Source: Chloroflexota bacterium
GTDB lineage: Bacteria; Chloroflexota; Anaerolineae; Aggregatilineales; Phototrophicaceae
Direction of reading: 5' to 3'
Length of the DNA: 21,024 nt
Assembly: GCA_026706395.1 (NCBI GenBank)
Contig: JAPOYU010000152.1
Coordinates: 1 to 21,024 of the forward strand
Part shown: piece after piece, positions 14,502 through 21,024 of the stretch
Numbering within the stretch: the first letter of the stretch is position 1
Layout of the letters: each line of letters starts with the position of its first letter
The notes under the pieces: model-generated
Told to the model about the DNA's origin: nothing
Seen by the model: the letters and a program-made list of their open reading frames with translations, nothing else
The model's database searches: none
Translations under genes and position numbers: made by a program

Positions 14502-15644
14502 GTGACCGTAACGGCTTATCTCGAATCGCAACTGGAAAGCTATCTGGCTGACTTGCAGCGCTTGGTCGCCATCGATTCCGGCACCTACGACAAGGAAGGC
14601 GGTGAGCTTGTCATCGATTGGCTGGCTGCCCGGTTATTCCGCGCCGGTTTCGCCATTCAGCGCTTTCCACAAAAAGAAACTGCCGATCACTTGCTTGCTC
14701 AATTGCGTGGGGGCGGCCGGGCAAAGATCCTTCTTCTCGGTCACTGCGATACCGTCTACCCGCGCGGCACCGCGGCGCAGCGCCCATTGCAGCTGGCGGG
14801 CGATCGGCTGGTGGGACCGGGCACCTGTGATATGAAAGCGGGCTTGCTCAGCGGCATCTACGCCATTGAAGCGTTGCAAAAGCTGGATTTCAATGATTTC
14901 GCTCTGCTGGTCTTGCTCTGCGTAGCCGACGAAGAGGTCGACGAACGCACGTCCATCTCGCTTATCCTTGAGTCGATTCGCGGCTGCGATGCTGTTCTGA
15001 CGCTGGAAGCGGCGCGCGAAAATGGCGATATTGTGACCGCGCGCAAAGGCAATGTCGTGACTCGTGTGCGGGCCCAGGGACGACGCGCCCACGCCGGCGT
15101 CGAGCCGGAAAAAGGGCGCAACGCCATCAGCGGTCTCATGCGCCGCTTGTTAGAGGTTGAATCACTGGCTCATCCCGATGCTGGCATCACGATCAACATT
15201 GGTACGATTTGGGGCGGCACTCTTCCCAATGTGGTGCCGGATCAGGCGGAAGCCAGCATCGATATCCGCGCCTTTGAACAGGATGTCCTCGATCGCACGG
15301 TTGCGGAAATCGAAGAGGTATTTGCGCGACCCGCTGAAGATGATATTAATTTCACGCTGGATCATCGCCTCGCCTCGCCGCCGATGCCGCGCACGGCTGA
15401 GGTGGCGCGCCTGGAGCAGTTGGCGGTACAGGCGGCGGGAAGTCTCGGTTTCGAGCTGCGCGGAGTCAGCACTGGCGGCGCCGCGGATAGCGCATTTGCC
15501 GCCCAAGCCGGCGTGCCTGTGCTCGATGGCCTGGGTCCCATCGGCGGCTTGGATCATGGACCCGATGAGTATATCTTGAAGAGCAGCATAGTCCCGCGTA
15601 CGGCGCTGCTGGCAGAATTGATTCGCTTGATATGTGGAGTCTAA
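14502..15644 (+). CDS. M20 family metallopeptidase, carboxypeptidase G2-like
   Basis: A 380-residue M20 peptidase of the glutamate carboxypeptidase (CPG2) branch. Ligands are His81 and Asp83 (GHCDTVY), Asp110 (CDMKAG), Glu144-Glu145 (DEEVD), a later Glu (TLEAARE) and His352 (DHGPDEY). The HAGVEPEKGRNA and STGGAADSAFAA segments match the CPG2 dimerisation and C-terminal catalytic regions. The start is GTG, directly after the TAA of the preceding M20 gene with zero gap; a purine stretch GCGGGATC lies about ten bases upstream. Family members release C-terminal Glu from amide-linked compounds, notable because a glutamine-synthetase-like ligase follows one base later. It is only distantly similar to its neighbour, so not a recent duplication. 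Confidence 0.92.
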   Translation: MTVTAYLESQLESYLADLQRLVAIDSGTYDKEGGELVIDWLAARLFRAGFAIQRFPQKETADHLLAQLRGGGRAKILLLGHCDTVYPRGTAAQRPLQLAGDRLVGPGTCDMKAGLLSGIYAIEALQKLDFNDFALLVLLCVADEEVDERTSISLILESIRGCDAVLTLEAARENGDIVTARKGNVVTRVRAQGRRAHAGVEPEKGRNAISGLMRRLLEVESLAHPDAGITINIGTIWGGTLPNVVPDQAEASIDIRAFEQDVLDRTVAEIEEVFARPAEDDINFTLDHRLASPPMPRTAEVARLEQLAVQAAGSLGFELRGVSTGGAADSAFAAQAGVPVLDGLGPIGGLDHGPDEYILKSSIVPRTALLAELIRLICGV

Positions 15645-15645
15645 A

Positions 15646-16989
15646 ATGGATAAGCAAGATTTGTTGCGGCGCCTGACCGATGACGAGATCGAAAATCTCT
15701 GGGTGACCTATCACGATTACAACGGTCGCGCCTGCGCCAAAACCGTGCCGAAGAGCAAATTCGAGAGCGCCGTGGAAGATGGCGTGGTATTTGCCCGCGC
15801 CAACCTCAATTTCGGCGTGGACGATCACAATGCCCCCGATGGCATCTGGCAGGCGCAGACGGGCGATTTTCTGGCGCTGCCCGATCCAGACGCTTATTGG
15901 AAACTGCCCTATCACGATAGCACAGCCATCGTCTTCTGCAATATGATGACCGAGGCTCATCAGCCCTTCGATGGTTGCCCGCGTCAAAACCTGGCGAGGA
16001 CCGTCACGAGCTTTGCGGAGCGCGGCATAGACATCACCGCCGCGCTGGAAGCTGAATTCAGTCTCTTTACCAAGACTGACGATGGCGATTATGCGCCCTG
16101 CCGAGCGGGAGGCATGTTCACCGTGGCCGGCTTGAATCAATTTGCCGATCTGCTGCATGAAATTGTCGCTGCGCTGGAAACGATGGGCCTGCAGATCGAA
16201 CAATTGGGCAAGGAATATGGCCCCTCCCAATTTGAATTTACCGTGCGTTACGACAATCCGCTGGCTGCGGCGGACAGCTACCTCATCAGCAAAGAGGTCA
16301 CGCGGGCCCTAGCCCTTCAGCGCGGCTTGATCGCCTCCTATATGCCCAAACCCTTCACCGACTTAGCGGGCAACGGTTTACATGTGCATCTGGCGCTGCG
16401 GGATCCTATTTCCGGCGACAATCTGATGGCGGGTGGCGGACTGGAAAATCCGCTGAGTGAACTCGGGGGGCAATTCATGGGCGGCTTGATGGCGCATGCC
16501 CCGGCCATCTGCGGCGTTGGGGCGCCCACCGTCAACTCCTACAAACGCCTGCAACCTGCTTCCTGGGCGCCGGCTCACATCGCCTGGGGCGTCGGCAATC
16601 GTGGCGTCCTTCTCCGCGTGCCCGATGTCAACCAGCGCTGCCGCATCGAATACCGCGCCGGGGATAATACCTGCAATCCCTATTTCTTTCTGACCGCCTT
16701 GCTGGCCGCTGGTTTGGATGGCATGCAAAAGCGCATGGATCCGGGCGAGCCCTTCAATGACGAAGATGTCGGACATTTCAGTGAGCGGCAACGCTTGCAG
16801 CATGACATAGAATATCTGCCGCGGACCTTGCCCGTTGCCTTGGACGCCCTGGAAAATGACGAGATTCTGATGTCGGCGCTGTCGCAGGTCATCGGGACGG
16901 AATTCCTTAAGGTCAAGCGCCGGGAATTGGAATCATATAATTTGAGCGTGCACCCCTGGGAGCGGCAGATGTACCTGGAGGCCACATGA
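15646..16989 (+). CDS. Glutamine synthetase-like gamma-glutamyl-amide ligase (PuuA/FluG type)
   Basis: A 447-residue GS-fold ligase. Catalytic-domain markers are Glu135 and Glu137 (LEAEFSLF), Glu190 and Glu197 (GKEYGPSQFEF), His246 (GNGLHVHL), and the NRGVLLRVP / RIEYRAGD elements that bind glutamate and ATP. The N-terminal beta-grasp region has VTYHDYNGRACAKTVP. The DGSS loop that binds ammonium in true GlnA is not seen where expected, and there is no obvious NLY adenylylation site. This favours a specialised ligase joining glutamate to an amine over housekeeping glutamine synthesis. The ATG at 15646 has GGAG upstream. It overlaps the following amidohydrolase by four bases, a pairing that mirrors the FluG fusion. 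Confidence 0.92.
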   Translation: MDKQDLLRRLTDDEIENLWVTYHDYNGRACAKTVPKSKFESAVEDGVVFARANLNFGVDDHNAPDGIWQAQTGDFLALPDPDAYWKLPYHDSTAIVFCNMMTEAHQPFDGCPRQNLARTVTSFAERGIDITAALEAEFSLFTKTDDGDYAPCRAGGMFTVAGLNQFADLLHEIVAALETMGLQIEQLGKEYGPSQFEFTVRYDNPLAAADSYLISKEVTRALALQRGLIASYMPKPFTDLAGNGLHVHLALRDPISGDNLMAGGGLENPLSELGGQFMGGLMAHAPAICGVGAPTVNSYKRLQPASWAPAHIAWGVGNRGVLLRVPDVNQRCRIEYRAGDNTCNPYFFLTALLAAGLDGMQKRMDPGEPFNDEDVGHFSERQRLQHDIEYLPRTLPVALDALENDEILMSALSQVIGTEFLKVKRRELESYNLSVHPWERQMYLEAT

Positions 16990-18173
16990 CGCTCGATTTC
17001 AGCGAACTGAGCGTGGTCGATGTGCATTGCCACCCTTACACGCGGGTGGACAGGTTCAGCGCCGATGAATGGGTGGATGAGGTTTCCTTCGGCGGCGGTT
17101 CACCGGCATATCTGCGGGATGGCGGCATTGAGGTGGATGACGCTGCTTTGGCGGAATTACAGCGGGTCAAACGCGATACGCTTTACTTCCGCTATATGCT
17201 GCGGCGGTTGGCGGAATACTTTCAGGTAGAAGCGACAGTGGATGCGGTGGTTGAAGCGCGCAACCGCGCCATTAAAAACGAAGGATACGCGACCTACGCA
17301 CACAGCCTGCATCAAGCCGGCGGAATCGACGCGCTCATCGTGGACGATGGTCATCCACTGCCGCAGGTCGATCTCGGGACTTTCCGCGCCCAGGTCGGCG
17401 TCGAAGTGGCGCCGGTCTTTCGCATCGAAGTGCTGATTCAGCAGCTGCTTGACGAAGAGGGCGGTTGGACCGAGTTTCAGCGCGCATACGATGACGGCAT
17501 CGCCTTGGCGTTGAGCGAAGGCGGTTATAAGGGGCTGAAGTCAATCATCGCTTACCGCACCGGACTGGATATTGACCCAGGCAGCCGCTCATCCGATCAA
17601 GGCATGATGGCTCTGGAGAAAATTCGCCGCGCCCGCGGACGAGGAGGCGATGCCATCAAGAGCCTGCGTGATCATCTATTCTGCCGCGCCATTGAGCGCT
17701 GCATCGACTTTGATGCGCCCTTTCAAGTGCATACCGGCATGGGAGATTGGGAAGTACATCTGGAGGCCTGCCGCCCGGCCTTGCTGATGGAACTGCTCCG
17801 CTACCCGGCTTATCGCGCCTGCAAGTTCCTGCTGGTTCACACCGGTTATCCATATCACGCCGAAGCTGGATACCTCGCCAATGTGCTGCCCAATATATGG
17901 TGCGATCTTTCGGAAGGATTGCCCTACGCCGGCAACGCGGGCAGGCGCATCATCGCCGAAGTGCTGGAAATGGCGCCGCTTTCTCGCGTCTGCTATGGTT
18001 CCGACACCTACGGCAGCCCCGAACCATTCTATACGAGCGCATTGCTGGGCAAACAAGCGCTGGCGCAGGCGCTTCAGGACCTCATCGATGACGGATTCAT
18101 GTCTGAGGCGGATGCGCGGGAAACGGCAAGGATGATCCTCTCCGATAATGCGCGCGAGCTTTATGGCATTTGA
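16986..18173 (+). CDS. Amidohydrolase-2 family protein, FluG N-terminal domain-like
   Basis: A 395-residue TIM-barrel amidohydrolase. Predicted metal and catalytic residues are His14 and His16 (VDVHCHP), His249 (QVHTGMGD), His285 (LVHTGYPY) and Asp340 (YGSDTYGSPE). The segment around Lys185, GLKSIIAYRTGL, is characteristic of the family that forms the N-terminal half of plant and fungal FluG/NodGS proteins. The gene starts within the stop of the GS-like gene (ATGA), implying a coupled product ratio. It may hydrolyse the gamma-glutamyl amide or a downstream amide; no reaction is firmly established for the bacterial family. It is the last gene of the plus-strand array, 73 bases from the convergent minus-strand gene. 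No signal peptide. Confidence 0.92.
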   Translation: MTLDFSELSVVDVHCHPYTRVDRFSADEWVDEVSFGGGSPAYLRDGGIEVDDAALAELQRVKRDTLYFRYMLRRLAEYFQVEATVDAVVEARNRAIKNEGYATYAHSLHQAGGIDALIVDDGHPLPQVDLGTFRAQVGVEVAPVFRIEVLIQQLLDEEGGWTEFQRAYDDGIALALSEGGYKGLKSIIAYRTGLDIDPGSRSSDQGMMALEKIRRARGRGGDAIKSLRDHLFCRAIERCIDFDAPFQVHTGMGDWEVHLEACRPALLMELLRYPAYRACKFLLVHTGYPYHAEAGYLANVLPNIWCDLSEGLPYAGNAGRRIIAEVLEMAPLSRVCYGSDTYGSPEPFYTSALLGKQALAQALQDLIDDGFMSEADARETARMILSDNARELYGI

Positions 18174-18246
18174 CGCGGGCTAGCTGCAGTGCTCATCCAT
18201 CTGGAGAGCGAAGAAAAGCGTACCCTGAAGATGAGGGTCAAGGAGG

Positions 18247-19035
18247 CTAAGCGATAATCCCGCGGGGATATCGTTCAAATAGCGCTGGATCATACATGGG
18301 GATCAGCAGACTCGCCTCTTGGGCGATGCGCCGATAACTTTTCATGCACTGACGAAGGTCCTGGCAGTATCCGATCGGTTTCATCCGCTCAATATTCTGA
18401 AACTTGAAGAAAGCATCCGAGAAAATCGCGATGCCTTGTGCTGTATTGATCGCGATAGCCATTGACGCGGGATGGTGCACGCCGGCGTAAAAGATGCTGA
18501 TGCCGGGCAGGGGCGCCGCCTCGTCCGGCAGGAGGACCAGCTTTTCGAATCCATCGGTGACTAGATAGGCAAGTTCCGCGTCGGGGATGGTGATATGTCT
18601 GGGCAATCGCGGAAGGTTTTCCTCCAAACCCAGCAAGTAAGCCCAGCCGCGTTTCAAGACGTAGAGATTAGCATTGCGAAACAGCGAGATATTGCCCGTG
18701 TTATAGGGTCCCCAGGGAGTGATGAAGACATGGCGGACGGACAGCGGATCAATGCCGCGCGCCGCCAGGATGTTCGCGACCTTCATATCCTCCGCGCGCT
18801 CGAACCGGCAGCGGGCGTCCCAGTCCTGCCAAGCCTTGCGGATATGACTTATTTCTTCGGGGAAGCCAGTATTGATGATGACAACTTCATCATCATGATA
18901 GCGGCGCAAGATAAGCATCGTGTAGCAGAAGGGTTCATATTCGCCGATCTTCTCCAGCGCGTAGACGGCGCAAGTGGGGACCTCGTCCATTTTGCCGACT
19001 TGCACGATTTCAATGCGGTATGCCTCGTCATTCAC
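18247..19035 (-). CDS. Metallo-beta-lactamase-fold protein lacking the zinc-binding motif
   Basis: A 262-residue protein with the layout of the AHL-lactonase-type MBL family: an N-terminal strand pair ending INTGF (54-58, normally VDTG), the NISLFRNANLYVLKRGW region after the usual metal motif, a SDAFFKFQNI segment and the C-terminal DPALFERYP. The HxHxDH motif should lie in ITPWGPYNTGN; the four ligand positions are Pro107, Gly109, Tyr111 and Asn112. His187 and Asp207 remain at the fourth-histidine and bridging-Asp positions, but the final His is Tyr248. Normal zinc catalysis is therefore unlikely; it may be a binding protein or use a different chemistry. The gene follows the minus-strand SDR by five bases and is in frame throughout, so it is not a decayed pseudogene. 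Confidence 0.85.
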   Translation of the reverse strand: MNDEAYRIEIVQVGKMDEVPTCAVYALEKIGEYEPFCYTMLILRRYHDDEVVIINTGFPEEISHIRKAWQDWDARCRFERAEDMKVANILAARGIDPLSVRHVFITPWGPYNTGNISLFRNANLYVLKRGWAYLLGLEENLPRLPRHITIPDAELAYLVTDGFEKLVLLPDEAAPLPGISIFYAGVHHPASMAIAINTAQGIAIFSDAFFKFQNIERMKPIGYCQDLRQCMKSYRRIAQEASLLIPMYDPALFERYPRGIIA

Positions 19036-19040
19036 GCCTG

Positions 19041-19865
19041 CTAGATCCGATCAGTCTTGGTTTTCTCGTATTCATGCAGCACATATTGCGGCATTTGACT
19101 GCCGGCAAAAGCGCCGCCGTCAACCATAATCGATGAGCCGGTCATATAGTCTGCCGCTTTGCTGCACAGAAACATGACCGCGCCAACCATGTCGCGGCCG
19201 ATCGCCAGCCGGTTTATCGGCGTGCCCGGATTCTTCGCCAAGCTATCCATCATCCCCGCCAGATAAGCGTCCTTGACAATCAGCGTATCTGCCGTCCCTG
19301 GTTCGACGGCGTTTACGCGAATGCCGAATCGCGCGAGTTCCAGCGCCAATCCCTTGGTGAGACTGCCGACCGCGGCCTTGCTGGCGCAGTAGTGCGCCTT
19401 GTGCTCGCCCGACCTGTGCACGCTCACCGATGTCAAATTGACGATATTCCCGCCCTGCCCTTGAGCGATCATTTGGCGCGCTGCCGCCTGAGCGAAGAGA
19501 AAGTAGCCTTTCACATTGGTGTCAAAGGTCTTGTCCCAAGTGGCTTCGTCCAGATCAATGATCGGACGGAAAGGCGCGATGCCCGCATTGTTCACCAATA
19601 TATCGATGCGGCCGTAACGCCTCGCCACCTCCCGAACAAAGTCGATGACCTGCGCCTTGTCGCGAACATCGACATTCTTGACAAATGCGTCCGGCTGTTC
19701 ACGCCTAAGCTCAGCGAGTTGGTCATCGTTTATATCACAGCCGGCGACACGCGCCCCGGCAACCGCGAATCCGCGCAGTACAGCGCGTCCGATTCCCATG
19801 GGACTGCCAACGCCGGTGATGATTGCCGTTCGCCCGGCGAAGTCAAAGCTCACATCGGAGAACAT
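19041..19865 (-). CDS. SDR family oxidoreductase
   Basis: A 274-residue classical SDR. The glycine-rich loop is lengthened to TGVGSPMGIG (17-26), two residues more than the usual TGxxxGIG, a form seen in several sugar- and sterol-type SDRs. Asp44 favours NAD(H). NNAG (92-95) and the tetrad Asn117, Ser146, Tyr159, Lys163 (YCASK) are intact; the C-terminus has YMTGSSIMVDGG followed by a tail of about 25 residues. A GGGAGGGG site precedes the ATG. It lies 12 bases after the enolase-superfamily gene and five before the MBL-fold gene, so the three form one minus-strand operon. A role in oxidising a sugar acid or its keto-deoxy product is plausible but not shown. Confidence 0.92.
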   Translation of the reverse strand: MFSDVSFDFAGRTAIITGVGSPMGIGRAVLRGFAVAGARVAGCDINDDQLAELRREQPDAFVKNVDVRDKAQVIDFVREVARRYGRIDILVNNAGIAPFRPIIDLDEATWDKTFDTNVKGYFLFAQAAARQMIAQGQGGNIVNLTSVSVHRSGEHKAHYCASKAAVGSLTKGLALELARFGIRVNAVEPGTADTLIVKDAYLAGMMDSLAKNPGTPINRLAIGRDMVGAVMFLCSKAADYMTGSSIMVDGGAFAGSQMPQYVLHEYEKTKTDRI

Positions 19866-19877
19866 GATTGCCCCTCC

Positions 19878-21024
19878 CTACCCTGCAAATTGAACGCGGC
19901 GATCGAGATTCTGCTCAACAACCTCCCAGTTCATCGTGATGCCGAAGCCCGGGGCCGTTCCAGGATACAAGCGTCCCTCGCGCAGTTCCATGTCACTATC
20001 AAATAACGGCTGGCCACCTGGAAACTCGATGTCCAAGTTGTACCATTCGATCATTGGGCTGGCTTGGCAGGCCAAAATGAATTGCGCCGCCCAGGGGATA
20101 TAACCGTAATGCGGGATAATTGCGATATCGGCATCGAGGGCGAGCGCAGCAATCTTCTGCATCTGTGTGATTCCGCCGGCCCAGGTGACATCTGCTTGCC
20201 AGACATCGACCAGGCGCTCTTTGGCGAATGGCGTAAAGCCGCGAACCAGCGTCTCGTGTTCGCCACAGGCGATCAAAGCGCTGCTCTTCCATTCGCGCCG
20301 CAGTTGACGGTAGCCATCAATATCACCGGCGACCAAAGGCTCCTCTATCCATTTGATGTCGAAATCTCGCAGGGCATTCTCCAGCGCCAGCGTATAACGT
20401 ACATCCAGCCCCATCCAGCAGTCGAGCATAATGTCGGGCTCGGGTCCGAGTCGCTGGCGTAGTTGAGCGACATCCTTGACGTTTTCCTCCAAGCCCCATT
20501 TGCCGCTGGCCGGACCATATTTGAGCGGCCACTTGATGCCGCTGAATGGTTCGCGCTTGACGCGTTGGTCATCGTAGCCGGTCATATAACAGGGGACGCT
20601 TTCCTGAATGGGTCCCCCCAGCAACTGACAGACGCTTTGCCCGGCGTCTTTGCCTTTGATATCCCAAAGCGCCAGGTCAAGCGCGCTGATGCCATGCATG
20701 AGATAACCATCGCGCCCTTGGTGATAGGTCGAGCGCACTAGGATGTCGTTGAGGCTTTCAACGCGGCGCGGGTCTTCCCCGATGAGCAGGCGCTTCAGGT
20801 GCAGCTCAATGCTCAACGCGCACATCACGCTGCCCATCGAGGTGTAGCCGACGCCTTCAATACCGGCGTCCGTTTCAATTTTGACGATGAACGGGCCGAA
20901 ATCATCGCGCCAAAGAAGCCGGCTGGCGCGATAGGCGGGATAGACAGACATAGGACAGGCAACCGGATACTCGTTTGTCGTGTCGCCCGAGAAGATTAAA
21001 GGATAGGCATGCACATCAGTGATC
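19878..21024 (-). CDS. Enolase-superfamily dehydratase, L-rhamnonate dehydratase-like (first codons off right edge)
   Basis: The frame stays open to the right edge and reads ITDVHAYPL, which matches the usual enolase-superfamily start, so only about two codons (probably Met and one more) are missing. Counting from the Val codon at 21014, Mg ligands are Asp198 (MLDCWM), Glu224 (WIEEPL) and Glu252 (CGEHE), with a His302-Asp275 dyad (PHYGY and QADVTWAGG). The ligand spacing of 26 and 28 residues equals that of E. coli rhamnonate dehydratase as I recall it, and there is no KxK motif of the muconate or racemase groups. It would dehydrate a sugar acid to a 2-keto-3-deoxy acid. The SDR follows after 12 bases, as in sugar-acid pathways. 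The exact sugar is uncertain. Confidence 0.9.
   Translation of the reverse strand, partial: ITDVHAYPLIFSGDTTNEYPVACPMSVYPAYRASRLLWRDDFGPFIVKIETDAGIEGVGYTSMGSVMCALSIELHLKRLLIGEDPRRVESLNDILVRSTYHQGRDGYLMHGISALDLALWDIKGKDAGQSVCQLLGGPIQESVPCYMTGYDDQRVKREPFSGIKWPLKYGPASGKWGLEENVKDVAQLRQRLGPEPDIMLDCWMGLDVRYTLALENALRDFDIKWIEEPLVAGDIDGYRQLRREWKSSALIACGEHETLVRGFTPFAKERLVDVWQADVTWAGGITQMQKIAALALDADIAIIPHYGYIPWAAQFILACQASPMIEWYNLDIEFPGGQPLFDSDMELREGRLYPGTAPGFGITMNWEVVEQNLDRRVQFAG

Noticed and set aside
15466..16230. Minus-strand open frame across the M20 / GS-like gene junction
   Set aside because: It spans two real plus-strand genes with complete motifs and has no recognisable product.
15646..16989. 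Housekeeping glutamine synthetase
   Set aside because: No visible DGSS ammonium loop or adenylylation site, and it is paired with a FluG-type amidohydrolase in a catabolic operon.
18191..18209. Hairpin GCTC-A-TCC / GGA-GAGC in the convergent gap
   Set aside because: Short stem with a bulge and no T-tract on either strand; not a convincing terminator for either operon.
18222..18240. ACCCT / AGGGT mini-hairpin near the end of the minus-strand operon
   Set aside because: Only five base pairs and no T-tract; likely chance.
1..21024. tRNA, rRNA, CRISPR arrays, transposases, toxin-antitoxin or defence genes
   Set aside because: None could be recognised; nearly all sequence is accounted for by intact metabolic and transport genes, and no regularly spaced repeats are seen.

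Overview
This window looks like a chromosomal catabolic locus of a moderately GC-rich bacterium. It holds 21 protein genes and no RNA gene, mobile element, CRISPR array or transcriptional regulator that I can see. An F420-type luciferase-like oxidoreductase, a GatC-like/amidase pair, several SDR dehydrogenases and an enolase-superfamily dehydratase sit beside a Liv-type ABC transporter. This mix is common in Chloroflexota (Anaerolineae/Caldilineae-like lineages), but the assignment is an inference from gene content (about 50% sure), because there is no phylogenetic marker gene here.

Layout. (1) 1-2000, minus strand: the N-terminal part of an SDR dehydrogenase that runs off the left edge, and an imidazolonepropionase/prolidase-like amidohydrolase. 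(2) 2001-2342: a divergent intergenic region with short dyads and a 12-mer that also occurs in the leader of the first SDR. (3) 2343-18173, plus strand: a co-directional array of 16 genes with tiny gaps or overlaps. The only large gap (142 bp) follows the substrate-binding protein and is filled by a C/G-rich palindromic element with a terminator-like hairpin. In order: periplasmic-type binding protein, LivG, LivF, LivH, LivM, SDR, cytosolic serine beta-lactamase-fold hydrolase, GatC-like protein, GatA-like amidase, LLM oxidoreductase, CE4/PuuE-like deacetylase, SDR, two different M20 peptidases, glutamine-synthetase-like ligase, and a FluG-type amidohydrolase. (4) 18174-18246: a short convergent gap. 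(5) 18247-21024, minus strand: an L-rhamnonate-dehydratase-like enolase-superfamily gene (first couple of codons off the right edge), an SDR, and a metallo-beta-lactamase-fold protein that has lost most of its metal ligands.

How the genes may work together. The Liv-type transporter would import an amino-acid-like or amide-containing solute. Inside the cell the operon supplies six hydrolases from five unrelated families that attack C-N/amide bonds (serine hydrolase, amidase, CE4 deacetylase, two M20 peptidases, TIM-barrel amidohydrolase). It also supplies one amide-forming ligase (GS-like), one flavin oxidoreductase and two SDRs. None of the hydrolases has a visible signal peptide, so a small imported substrate is more likely than cell-wall or protein degradation. 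The flanking minus-strand genes suggest a linked sugar-acid or hydroxy-acid branch. The substrate cannot be named from sequence alone.

Most notable points: the adjacent GS-like and amidohydrolase genes mirror the two halves of the eukaryotic FluG/NodGS fusion; the metallo-beta-lactamase-fold protein has lost its HxHxDH motif; the LivG/LivF pair appears to carry one consensus and one degenerate ATP site; and the operon concentrates many different amide-bond enzymes.
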